From Poteriospumella lacustris (taxonomy: Eukaryota; Sar; Chrysophyceae; Chromulinales; Dinobryaceae), in assembly GCA_008000375.1 (NCBI GenBank), contig SMOI01000027.1:1-64000 (forward strand): a stretch of DNA of 64,000 nt, read 5' to 3'. Below the pieces are notes generated by a model. It did no database searches. It had not been told where the DNA came from and saw nothing but the letters and a program-made list of their open reading frames with translations. Shown in pieces: positions 44,271 to 53,801 of the stretch. The position numbers and the translations under genes were made by a program. How positions within the stretch are numbered: the stretch's first letter is position 1; each line of letters begins with the position of its first letter.

Positions 44271-47200
44271 ATGTTCGTCGGCCTCTCACTCTGTCGCGCG
44301 AATGCTCCACGTCCCCTTCGAATTCCTTCACATCTTTTGCAATCCCACAGGCCTCTACAGCGTCTGGATCATTATTTTTTACGTTTTCGTAGCTTGCCCA
44401 CCCCTGACGGCCCAGTCTCTTTCTTTGAATGGGCGTGAGAGTGGATATATTTCATCGCGATTCCACTTTTCCGAGCGGATGTGTGTGACCTCTCATCGTC
44501 CGGGCGATTGGAATGTTGTTGTCTTCTTTTCGCTGTATTTTTGATGGTCGGTACATCGTGTGGCAAAGGATGTGTCGTTTGGATGTACTGCTGCTGTTGC
44601 TTTGGCTAGTCTATGGCTGTGTCGCTGTCTCGCTGTGTCGTCAGCAGTGCGTGCGTGTGTCTGTGTCGTTTCAACCGTCGTCAAATCAAAGACGTATCGA
44701 AACATATTCAATGAATGAGTCATCCCACCTTCATTGCTTCTTTGGAGCGTTTTCTTCGAGTCGTTGTCCTTGTCTTACGTGGCTTGTAGTCATGGTGGCC
44801 AGGCTACGAACAGCCGTGCGTGCTTTTTTGCGGTACAATGGTCGGTGAATGTATTTGGAAGGTGCTGCGGAATGAGTACTTCGATGCTTATGCTCACAAA
44901 TCGGTGTTGTTTTTGTGACGCTTGTGTGGGTGCGCTGGTGTGTGTCTGGTGGTAGACGCCGTTTTCCGTGCCAATTCGATCGAATTGCATCATCCGTAAA
45001 CGGTGATAAAGCCGAGGTCATTCATTCGGACGCATCCGTTGTTGATTGATTATGGACGTACCTTTTTAACGCTTACACCGCTCAGATGCTGGCAGGTTGT
45101 CTTCATTCTTCATTTGCTCTGTGACGGGCAAAGGGAGGGGAGGGCTTCTTCCTCCTGTTCTCCTGTTCTCGTTCGTTCGTCCGATCACCTCAGCTCACCT
45201 CCACCACCATTCTGTTGAGTGATCTTTGCTTGTTGTAGCTGTGTGTTGCTTTGTGTTTCCCAGTGTTTCTGTCAGTGGGAGTTGCTGCTGTTGCTGCTGT
45301 TGTTGCTCGCGCTGTTGTCGCCGTCGTCGACTATTGTACGCCATTTTGTGTCGTATTATGTGTGTGCGTGCCTTATTTCTTGCCCCCCTCCCACTGCCCC
45401 ACCCGCTGTATATACCGTGTCGATCTGTGGTCGGTTCGTCCGTTTCACAGTGGGACGACCGACATCTCTCGATACGCCCGTGCGGGTGTCGTGGGGGTGT
45501 ATCCGCCAGTTCTTGTAGATAAGAGAGAATCTTTTGCCCCTATTTTCATTGTTTAGTTCTGCAACAACGTTCGTCATACGACCGCGATCCCTGCGACTCC
45601 TTTTGGCGCGTTCTGCCAGAGGGTGGTTGCATGCGGTTCCGTTTGATTTCTTCATGCGTGTTGTTTATGTTTGTTTTGTTTCGTTTGACTGTTTACTGTG
45701 CTGGCCTCGGTGAGGGGCGAACGGCATGTGTGTCATTTGTTGCTGTATCGTTGTTGGGGTTTCCCAGCGACTGTACCATTATTTCTATGTGTACACAATA
45801 TACATATATGCGGTCTGTACGTATGTCTGCACCGCTGGCTTTTGTTTTATCGAATTTCTTGCCCCCTGTCGAGCCTTTTCGGCGCCGCACACTCTCGCCT
45901 TGTGTAGTAGTTATTTCCCCCTACCCCCACCCCTTTTTGTGTTGCTTCCCCAACCCCCGTTGGACTCATTTGTTTTTTTCTCTACTTCCACTGCTCTTGG
46001 ACCACTTTCTCGATCGGATACCTCCTCTGCTGTATGCCTGCTTATGTGTCTATCTCAATGTCTACATGTCTATATGTCTGTCTGACGGACTTAGTCTTCG
46101 TCTCTCTGGCAAACATCACCGGGCCCGTAGCTGAAATGCCGATGTGGTCGTGGTCATGGTGCGGCTGCCACTATTCCCAGTTTCCCCAGTTTTTCCCCCC
46201 AGCTGCTGCGGCACTCGTTTCATTGACAAATGGTCCTTGGTTTCTCTGTGTGTTCTCTCTATGTTTCTCTCTATGTTACTGGTGTTTGCTTTCTTTTTTG
46301 TTTCACAAGTTTTCATTGGCGTTGGTGTGTATTGGTTGGTCGGCGACCAATTTCTTCCCCTTATATGCGTATACTATATGTATGCATGTACTGTATGTGT
46401 GTATGTACTGTATGTATGTGTCTATGAATGTGAGTTTGTACTGGTCTGTGATTCTGACCGCGTTACGTCTGGGTACGTTGCCTTCGGGGCCCCTTTGTTT
46501 TTTTCTTAATATCTGCCCTCCTCTCTGCCCGCCACTCTTGTTGGAGTTGGAGTTGTCGTTTCGCGACCCCGTCTCCACCCCACCCCACCCGCCATCGCAC
46601 CTCCACACGAGAGCGGTGTGTGCTTTCTTCTTCGTCAATCACTTCTTACTATCGATGGCTACGACCTTTCGCTTCGGTGAAAATGGCTGTATTCTGCGCA
46701 AGAAAAGAGAGCATCGCCTGTGTTTCATATGGGCCGCATCATCGGCAGCATCCGCTTCTTCGGTCTTCCAATTCTGAGGTGTCATTTCTCTACATTTCCT
46801 GCCTCGTTCTCTCGTTTGTTCGAGGTCCTGTCTTCACGGAACTTCGCCATGCTGATAGTGGCGTGTGAGTCTGCTGTGCTTCGTTATGCTCTTTCTGTCG
46901 TTTCTCTATTAGTTGTCTCCTCCTATTAGCGTCTTTAGCATTTCAATTTCTTGTCCTCTGACCCCACGCTCACGTGGGGTCAGGAGGGCCTCGGAGTTGG
47001 ACACTCACAGATACACAAGTTCGCGAGTTCTTCTTCTCGCAGTTCCCATTCGTTCCCTCTCGCCCGTGGTCATGCTTCGTTGCACTCAGGGCGCTGCTCA
47101 TTCCTTCCTCTCCCCTCCCCCGTGGTGCATTATCGACGAGGCTTCGCCGCTCTCGCTGATGTCGTGAGCGGCGACGTTTCTTTCTTTTTCTTGGCGGCCG

Positions 47201-49486
47201 TCTCGCGTCCAGCCGTTGCGGTCAATCAAACACGTTTCTCCTACTCAGCATTATGCACATCATTATGGGTCCCCCCTCCCTCCCTTCACCGTCGTCGTCA
47301 CGACACGAGAGTCGATGCGGGGTGTTTTGTGTGTCCTACCTGGGAAATGCGTCCCTCGTCTGTTCGTTACATACCTCGTCATCCCCCCATAACCTCCCCC
47401 TCCCCCCTCCAGCATCTCTACGCCTATTATATCCTCCTCCCCCCCAGGCCCTTCAAATCATTGCGCTTGTCATCATTTTTCATTGTCTCGCTGTTGTTCG
47501 TCTTCTTTTGCGCGTCGCGTCATGTTTCCCAAATTGCCCCTCTCCCCCTCCTCCATCCTACCCCCTTCCTGCCCCTCCCTCCCCCTGCGTCTACAACACT
47601 GGCACCCTTCCTTCGTCAACACCAACAGGCTGAGCAGCGAAGTGCTCTCGTGTTACGCGTTTCCCGTTGTTTTTAATTGTTTGCCGCTATTCTGTGCCCC
47701 CACCGCTGTTTCCTTGCTCTCACACGCATGCTGTCTATCTATTTTTTGTCGCTGTCTTGTTCACTCTCATTGCTGCGTTTTTCACCATCGCCCAGCTCAC
47801 CACCCATCAAGCCGCCTGTACGTTTTGGTCGCTTGCAGGAGGAATGCGCTCACAGCACTACTGTACACGGGGTCTCATCAGTTTTTGTTTTCGTTGCACC
47901 CTGGCGGGGTCGAAGGGAACGTCTTATAACCGGCGCCCCCCCCCCCTGCTCCTGCGGTTGCATGCGATAACAGAAGCCGTTGGAGCTTCTTCTGTTGTGT
48001 GTGTGTTTCTGTGTTGTGGCGTTGGTGTCTCTGTCTCAGTCTCTGTGGGAAGTCATGTCACCTGTTTACCCTTACCGTTGGTTTCTACGGCTGCCGCTGT
48101 CGCATACCCCAAGTATTGCCACCACCCCCCCCCGCACAAACCACTGCGACAATCAATCATCGTTGGCTATTTCTTGCTTCCACACGATACTGTACCCCCT
48201 CGCTGCTGCCATCGCTGGTTCCTTGTAGTTACTTCGACAACGAATGTTCTTTGCCCATCGCTGACGTGCGTTACTCCTCTGTTTGCTGCCTCCCCAAGTG
48301 TTTGTCCTCTCTCCCTTTGCCCCTGCGATGTGCTCTGAATGCATCCCTCCCCTCGTGCCGCCCCCCCCCCCGCTCCCACTTGCCCTTGCCTTTGCTCTTG
48401 TCCTTGCTCTTGCCCTACCTCCACCTCCCACCCCTTCCCCGTCCCCTTCCTCTCCTTTAGCGTATCGACTGCGCCTCCTCCTTTCTTTCTCCTCCACAGC
48501 TCTCTTGTCCATCACCAACGTCGTCCTCGCTCACGTCGAGTGTGCTTTACTTTTCAGTTAGTGGTTTTCTTTTCAAATTGAGGGTTACATAACGAACACC
48601 AAATCTCTTACCTGTGATGTCGGCGGCGATGGTGTCTTTTTTGCGCTCTTCGGTGTCGGTCGATTGGACTGTGCACAGTGTAGCAGTTGGGTTTTCCGCT
48701 TTGGCCGAGAGGAACCACTGCTCAGAGCCCTACTACAGGCGTCTTTCGTACTGCGCCTTCGCCAGAGCACCTGCTCCGTCTTCACTTGCGCTCCTCCTCC
48801 TGCTCCTTCTCTTCTCGCCCCTCCCCCTTGCTCATACATGTTTTCGCGTTATCACCCTGCTGTCGCCCTCTCTCCCTCTCCCTCTCCCACTCTCCACCGC
48901 TCATATCCCCGCGCGGAGTGGCTCTTGATTTGGTCGGTGTGGTTTGTGGTGAGTGTGCTTTTTTCTTCCTCCCCTCTCCGCCCCGCCCCGCCTGTCTTTT
49001 TTTGGTTTCTGCTTTTTTATGCTGTCGGTGTTGTTGGATTGTTTATGCTCTCGGCGTTGTACGACCGAGAACGAATGGGGGCAACACAAAAAATCGCACA
49101 GTGGGTGGAATGGATGAGCCTCCTCTCTTGCGACGGTATCGACGACGACAAGCTCTTTCTCCGTGTCACGATCTGTAGACTGAGCATTTGTGTTCAGGTT
49201 TATTGCTTTTCGTCGCGCAGGTTCGTTCAGCGATGCTTAGTTCCTTTCCCGTGTGAATCCGAATCCGCTGTTCCATCAAAAGTCAAATGAAATCCACCGG
49301 TACTTGTCGACTGGTGTTGCGTGGTTCCTTGATTCCCTTCATTCCTTCCTGCCAGTTCATTGATTTGTTAGCTTGTCATCTAAGCACCCATCAACCCTCG
49401 CAGGAAATGCTCGCTCTTTTCATCTGCTTGCGCTTCTTGGTCACTCGCGACCGCCCCCCCCCCCCCGTCGCTGCCTTTGTAGTAGT
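44271..49486 (+). other. 5.2-kb gene-free, pyrimidine-rich, A-poor region downstream of RRM gene 2
   Basis: Same character as 37229-42618. For example 45241-45300 has only 3 A in 60 bases, and 47521-47580 only 6. Many runs of C (up to about 13, as at 49454-49466), CT/TG simple tracts and tgtatgtgtg words near 46380-46430 occur. Overlapping frames of Ser/Leu/Pro/Phe/Cys in two or three frames at once show that these are not real proteins. No tRNA, rRNA or snRNA recognised. Confidence 0.6.
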
Positions 49487-49720
49487 GAAGTTGTGTCGAT
49501 GATCGGCCGTCATTCAGCTGTTCCATTCGCTATTCAATTTCTTCTCATTTTTGTAATACTGAGCTTAACTGCAAACCAGGGTGCATCGGGGTAGATACAA
49601 CGAAGTCGATGACGATACAGGTGCAGTATACAAGTACACACACCGTCACATTAGACGTACCTCGACAAGACATTACTATGATGATATATACATATCTTTC
49701 ATTGATCAGATTGTACGTGA
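49487..49720. repeat. Left copy of direct repeat flanking the bacterial segment
   Basis: Starts gaagttgtgtcgatgatcgg and is clearly alignable to 51444-51702 in the same orientation. The first 33 bases are identical; afterwards there are substitutions and several indels of about 10-13 nt. Shared blocks include ttcaatttcttctcattttt, gagcttaactgcaa, ccagggtgca and cgtacctcg. Confidence 0.8.
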
Positions 49721-49889
49721 AAGGCATTTTTTCCCCGGCGGCCCCTTCTTGTTCCTCCGTCCCGACTATGGACCATGGACTAATAGACTATAAGAAGTAT
49801 TCCCACAGTTAAAACACTGGTAAGGCGCATCCCTTCACGCTGGCCACATCCGGTCCTGACCTCACTTCTCGTCATCTGGATCCGACATA

Positions 49890-50834
49890 ATGAGCAAATA
49901 CCGCAACCATCTTCCCCATCTCGATGGCCAAATGGTGCTGACCGATGGCGGTCTGGAAACTACGCTGGTATTTCATGAAAAAATGGATCTGCCTTACTTC
50001 GCTGCCTTCCCGCTGTTGCAGACCGCAGAAGGCACCGCCGTACTGGAAAAGTATTACCGCAGCTACACCGCACTAGCGTTGCAAAACCGCAGCGGCTTTA
50101 TTTTCGAGACAGCGACCTGGCGCGCCAGCCGCGACTGGGCAACTGCGCTGGGTATCGACCAGTCGACCCTGCGTGCGCTGAATCTGCAGGCGGTAAAGTT
50201 GGTCGCCGACTTACGCGATGAACTCGAACAATCAGGCCAGCCCTTCATCGTCAGCGGTAACTTTGGCCCACGCCGTGATGGTTATTCGGCCGCGATTCGT
50301 ATGACGGTCGCCGAGGCCTTCGACTATCACCGCGAACAGATGGAAACTTTTGCCGGCAGCCAGGCCGACATGGTTGCGGCGTTCACCATGACCCATGTGG
50401 AAGAAGCGATCGGCATCACGCAGGCCGCTGCGGCCTTCAACATGCCGATAGCGATTTCATTCACGGTCGAAACCGATGGCCGCCTGCCGTCCGGCGATGC
50501 ACTCGAAGATTCAATCTGTCGTACCGACCTGGAGTCCGGCGCTTACCCGCTGTACTACATGATCAATTGCGCACACCCCAGCCACTTCATGAACGTCATC
50601 GAATCGGGCGCTGACTGGACCAAACGTATCCGCGGCATTCGTGCGAATGCCTCGAAAAAGAGCCATGCTGAACTGGATGAGAGCACCGAACTCGATGCCG
50701 GCGATGTGCAAGAACTGGAGAACAGTTACTGCAGCCTGGGCGAACTGCTGCCGGGTTTATGTGTGGTGGGCGGCTGTTGCGGTACCGATGTACGGCACAT
50801 TGCGGCCATGGGGCAGGCTTTATTCGCGCGCTAA
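49890..50834 (+). CDS. Homocysteine S-methyltransferase family protein, bacterial type
   Basis: 314 residues, uninterrupted, starting MSKYRNHLPHLDGQMVLTDGG. Motifs: LTDGGLETTL at the N-terminus, SGNFGPRRDGYS, MINCAHPSHF with the first zinc Cys (about 232), and VVGGCCGTDVRHI near the end with the paired zinc Cys. This is the Zn-dependent barrel that methylates homocysteine to methionine using S-methylmethionine or a related donor. Lack of introns, bacterial codon use and close bacterial neighbours suggest a proteobacterial origin. All catalytic ligands are present, so the product could be active if transcribed. No eukaryotic promoter or targeting peptide is visible. Confidence 0.88.
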   Translation: MSKYRNHLPHLDGQMVLTDGGLETTLVFHEKMDLPYFAAFPLLQTAEGTAVLEKYYRSYTALALQNRSGFIFETATWRASRDWATALGIDQSTLRALNLQAVKLVADLRDELEQSGQPFIVSGNFGPRRDGYSAAIRMTVAEAFDYHREQMETFAGSQADMVAAFTMTHVEEAIGITQAAAAFNMPIAISFTVETDGRLPSGDALEDSICRTDLESGAYPLYYMINCAHPSHFMNVIESGADWTKRIRGIRANASKKSHAELDESTELDAGDVQELENSYCSLGELLPGLCVVGGCCGTDVRHIAAMGQALFAR

Positions 50835-50889
50835 AGCCTTCCGTATCGAATCTGGTGCAAAACGGGGACAAAGCCTGGGTGGTATTCGC

Positions 50890-51212
50890 TCAGGCCTTCC
50901 TGACAAACTCCGTCTCCATGCCCATCTGCCCAAAGCCCTCGATCTTGCAGTCGATATCGTGGTCACCGTCGACCAAACTTCAGCCCCCATCTTGACCACT
51001 CCACCGCCACCTTTGAGTTTCATGTCTTTAATGTCGGTCACGGTATCGTCATCCTGCAGCACATTGCTCGAGACATAACGCCAGATGCGCGGGTCGTCAT
51101 CAGCGGTGGTCGCCGCCTGGAATTCGTGGCCACATTCGGGGCAGACATACTGCGCGCCATCGTTCTAGCTACACATTGAGTGACGTTGTGGGCACACCGG
51201 GAGATCGCCCAT
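50890..51212 (-). pseudogene. YjdM/PhnA-like zinc-ribbon protein, broken
   Basis: On the minus strand the family's pieces are readable but not in one frame: MGDLPVCPQ, then after a damaged stretch with a stop codon YVCPECGHEF, then NVLQDDDTVTDIKDMKLKGG and VVKMGAEV. After a further frame shift or small deletion comes LVDGDHDIDCKIEGFGQMGM and the end at 50890. These are the zinc ribbon (CPxC pair, the first partly destroyed) and beta-barrel of bacterial YjdM (PhnA domain). The gene lies convergent to the methyltransferase, 55 bp from its end. At least two lesions make it non-functional. Confidence 0.75.
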
Positions 51213-51291
51213 GGTGACTTCCTTGCATCAGAAAGACGGCAGTATAACCCCGCAAGAAAACGCCCCGCTGTACGGGACTGTAGTGCCGGCA

Positions 51292-51443
51292 TCACGTGAC
51301 TGCAGGTGGTACCGGCGGTGCTGGTGGCGCAGGTGGCACAGGGACCTGGATCGTGATATTGCGTAGCTGGTCATCGGCGTCGTCGCCTACCCGCACGACA
51401 CGTACGATTGTCTCTTGGCGTTTTTCGCCATCTTTGCCGATAC
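51292..51443 (-). pseudogene. C-terminal fragment of an unidentified bacterial-type protein
   Basis: The minus-strand frame reads LRIGKDGEKRQETIVRVVRV, then GDDADDQLRNITIQVPVP, and ends in a Pro/Ala-rich tail with a stop at 51292. It is cut at its 5' side exactly where the direct repeat begins (51444). I do not recognise the family. Confidence 0.45.
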
Positions 51444-51702
51444 GAAGTTGTGTCGATGATCGGCCGTCATTCAGCTGATGGCTGACTGTTCCATTCGCTG
51501 TTCAATTTCTTCTCATTTTTGTAACTGCAAGTATACTTGAGCTTAACTGCAATCCAGGGTGCAACGTGGTGGATATACGAAGTCCATGATGATACATAGA
51601 CAGTTGTACTGGTTTAAGAGGCACAACTAACGTACCTCGTCAAGACAGTAATATTACTGTATTTACATATTTGTTATGGATAAGAGTGTACGCGATGTCG
51701 TT
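51444..51702. repeat. Right copy of direct repeat flanking the bacterial segment
   Basis: Begins with the same 33 bases as 49487 and stays alignable for roughly 230-260 bases (ending near gtgtacgcg, compared with gtacgtg in the left copy). It lies just upstream of the mitochondrial-carrier gene. Confidence 0.8.
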
Positions 51703-51938
51703 TGACCCCAAAATTTTGGTTGGTTGACTGAAAATAAAAAGTGGATTTTCATGTCTTTGAATGACTGCCCGTCGTCGGTGGATCGTGTGACGACAACACG
51801 TGCAAAGGCAGTGCTCACAATTCTATTGCCATTGGTAGCGGTGAACGCTTTTGTCAGAAGAGAAGACATCTTGTGTGTGAAGCACAAGTTCAACTTCGTT
51901 CGTCGTGTGGTTCACGATATTTCGCCGTGTGGCTCAGA

Positions 51939-53192
51939 ATGATGACTGACTTCCGTCTGCCTTCGAGAATCATCGTTATTTTCATCCAAATTTACCTCTT
52001 CTATGTTTCATATGGCTGCGCCACGCGTTTTCCGTACCGCAATTTCCACTTTCCATCACGACCTGTCTTCTCCTTACCGACCAAGCCGTCATTAGTTGCG
52101 GCTTCAGCACTCACGAATCACTCATCCGGCACTGGAGCTGTCTCCATTGCTGCGTCGACGTTATCAAATGTTCATCAATCGGCGAGAAGCGCTATAGCTG
52201 AGCCACTAACGTACTTACAAACCATGGCAGCAGGTGCTCTGTCACGAAGTATAGCGCAGACCTTGCTTCATCCTGCCTACACATACAAGACGATTCTTCA
52301 GTTGAAGGTGGCAGATATCGATACAATTAAGAAGACTCTGACGTTCGGGCGATTGCTTCGTGGAATTGATGCTCAATTTTTGATGTCGGTTCCTCACGGC
52401 GCTTTTCATTTCTACGTCATCGATCGGGTAAGATTTGCAATGATCGTCAATCCGTTAGCTTGCCTTTACGTCACCCGCTTGAAATGAAAATGGATAGGTG
52501 AAGCGATTACTTGCGCAGCATATGAGTCCCCGTTGGAACTTTCTGGCTGATTTCACTTCGAGCGCTGTTTCCACTCTGATTTGTTCGATAATCTCGACGC
52601 CGCAAATGGTGTTGACAGACCGTTTGATGGCGGGCCTCTATCCCAGTATGGCCGTCGCCATTTCATCTATTTGGCGCAATGAAGGAGCTCTTGGCTTTTA
52701 CCGGGGCTGGTGGCCAGCGTTGGCGCAGAAGATTCCCTCCTACGGGTAAGTGCGTATTGAAGTCAACTTCATCGGTGTCCTCTGACCGGCGGCTGTGTCT
52801 TCAGGTTGACGTGGGTATTCTTCCAACAGCTGCAGCGTAGCTACACCGAATGGGCTCGAGAGTCACCGAGCCACGAAGGCAACTTCATTTTGGGTGCACT
52901 CGCCGCGGCCAGTAGTGTGGCAGTGATGATCCCGATGGACACCATCAAAACCCGCCTTGTCCTGCAGACGTCATCCGGTCAACTGGCATATCGGGGTGTT
53001 GCGGACTGTTTCGTACGCATTTTACGTGAAGAAGGCATTGGAACGTTCTACCGCGCTCTTCCGCCAAGATTAGTGGCCGTTGTTCCCATGATTGCGATTC
53101 AATTTGGTATTTATGAGGCGATGAAGGCGCAGTTTCGACAACAAAACCGTCGGAAGCAAGAGAGTTTGCTTCGTGACGGCTCCGGGCGTTAA
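51939..53192 (+). CDS. Mitochondrial carrier family (SLC25-like) protein with N-terminal extension
   Basis: Exons 51939-52427, 52498-52745, 52805-53192 give 374 residues. Three carrier repeats are recognisable. The third is canonical (IPMDTIKTRLVLQ). The first (LLHPAYTYKTILQ) and second (ISTPQMVLTDRLM) have degenerate P-x-[DE]-x-x-[KR] motifs. Repeat 3 ends with RGVADCFVRILREEGIGTFYRALPPR-type signature. The organisation recalls S-adenosylmethionine and mitoferrin-like carriers, but I cannot name the substrate. An extra 75-residue N-terminus starts with a hydrophobic stretch (RIIVIFIQIYLFYVSYGCA) followed by a basic, Phe/Pro/Ser-rich segment. It could be a bipartite plastid-type or other organelle signal. 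An alternative ATG at 51942 changes nothing. Confidence 0.82.
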
Positions 53193-53801
53193 GAGCGACA
53201 ATGCAATTGTCCTTACATTTTGATGTCGTGGCCGGAGCGGCTCGTGGCGGAAGTTGTTGCAGGTGGCTGCTGTGTTTTCGAAGCATTGTGGGTGTGTGTA
53301 GGTGTGTTGTGTGTTCGTGGATGTGCGTGCATCTGAAATTTTGTGTGTACCAGTGCCTATCGATGTCGTCAACGTGCCCCGGTCGAGAAAGGTCGAGGCT
53401 CGTCGACTTATTGTTTTTGTTTTTGTTTTGTTTTGAATTGCGAATGCATCTTGCGATGCTGCCTTGGTGTTATTCGTTCCATTTCTGCTGCTTTTCTGTG
53501 ATTGTGGTGGCCCAGCTCGAAGGACAAGCATGTAACCATGTCATAGAATACACTAAATTAGATGATCTCCGCCGTGTTGGACGAATCGCCCACCATCGGT
53601 CTCGCTGATTGAGTCATTGCTCCGATGCTAAGTCAGTCGCGGTGATGAGTAAAATGCATTTGTGTTACACTGGGTCTGGGTCCTGTGAAGGGTGGCTGCT
53701 GTACTAAAACGAAGTCTATTCTGTGCGACGGAGAGGCCTCGCAGAGATGTATTGTGGTGCATGGTAGTGGGGGTGGGTGGGGAGTGCGCGAGCTGGTACC
53801 G
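53193..53801. other. Convergent 3' intergenic region
   Basis: About 610 bp between the 3' ends of the carrier gene and the DysF/F-BAR/PH gene; T/G-rich. No gene recognised. Confidence 0.4.

Larger units (their letters stand above)
49721..51443. mobile_element. Bacterial-derived insertion between direct repeats
   Basis: About 1.7 kb that differs from all surrounding DNA. It is dense in bacterial-type genes without introns and uses GC-rich codons (CTG, GCC, CGC, GGC). It contains an intact homocysteine S-methyltransferase gene (plus), a damaged yjdM/phnA-like gene (minus) and the 3' end of a third gene (minus) that stops at the right repeat. I call it an insertion, not a defined element class: no transposase, integrase or attachment core is visible. 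Alternatives are horizontal transfer, or an assembly join with bacterial DNA. Confidence 0.6.

Noticed and set aside
44271-49486. Longer plus-strand frames (for example 46034-46777 and 46951-47676) that look like membrane proteins
   Set aside because: Hydrophobic content comes from T-rich codons; parallel frames over the same bases are equally open and no family motif or start context is convincing.
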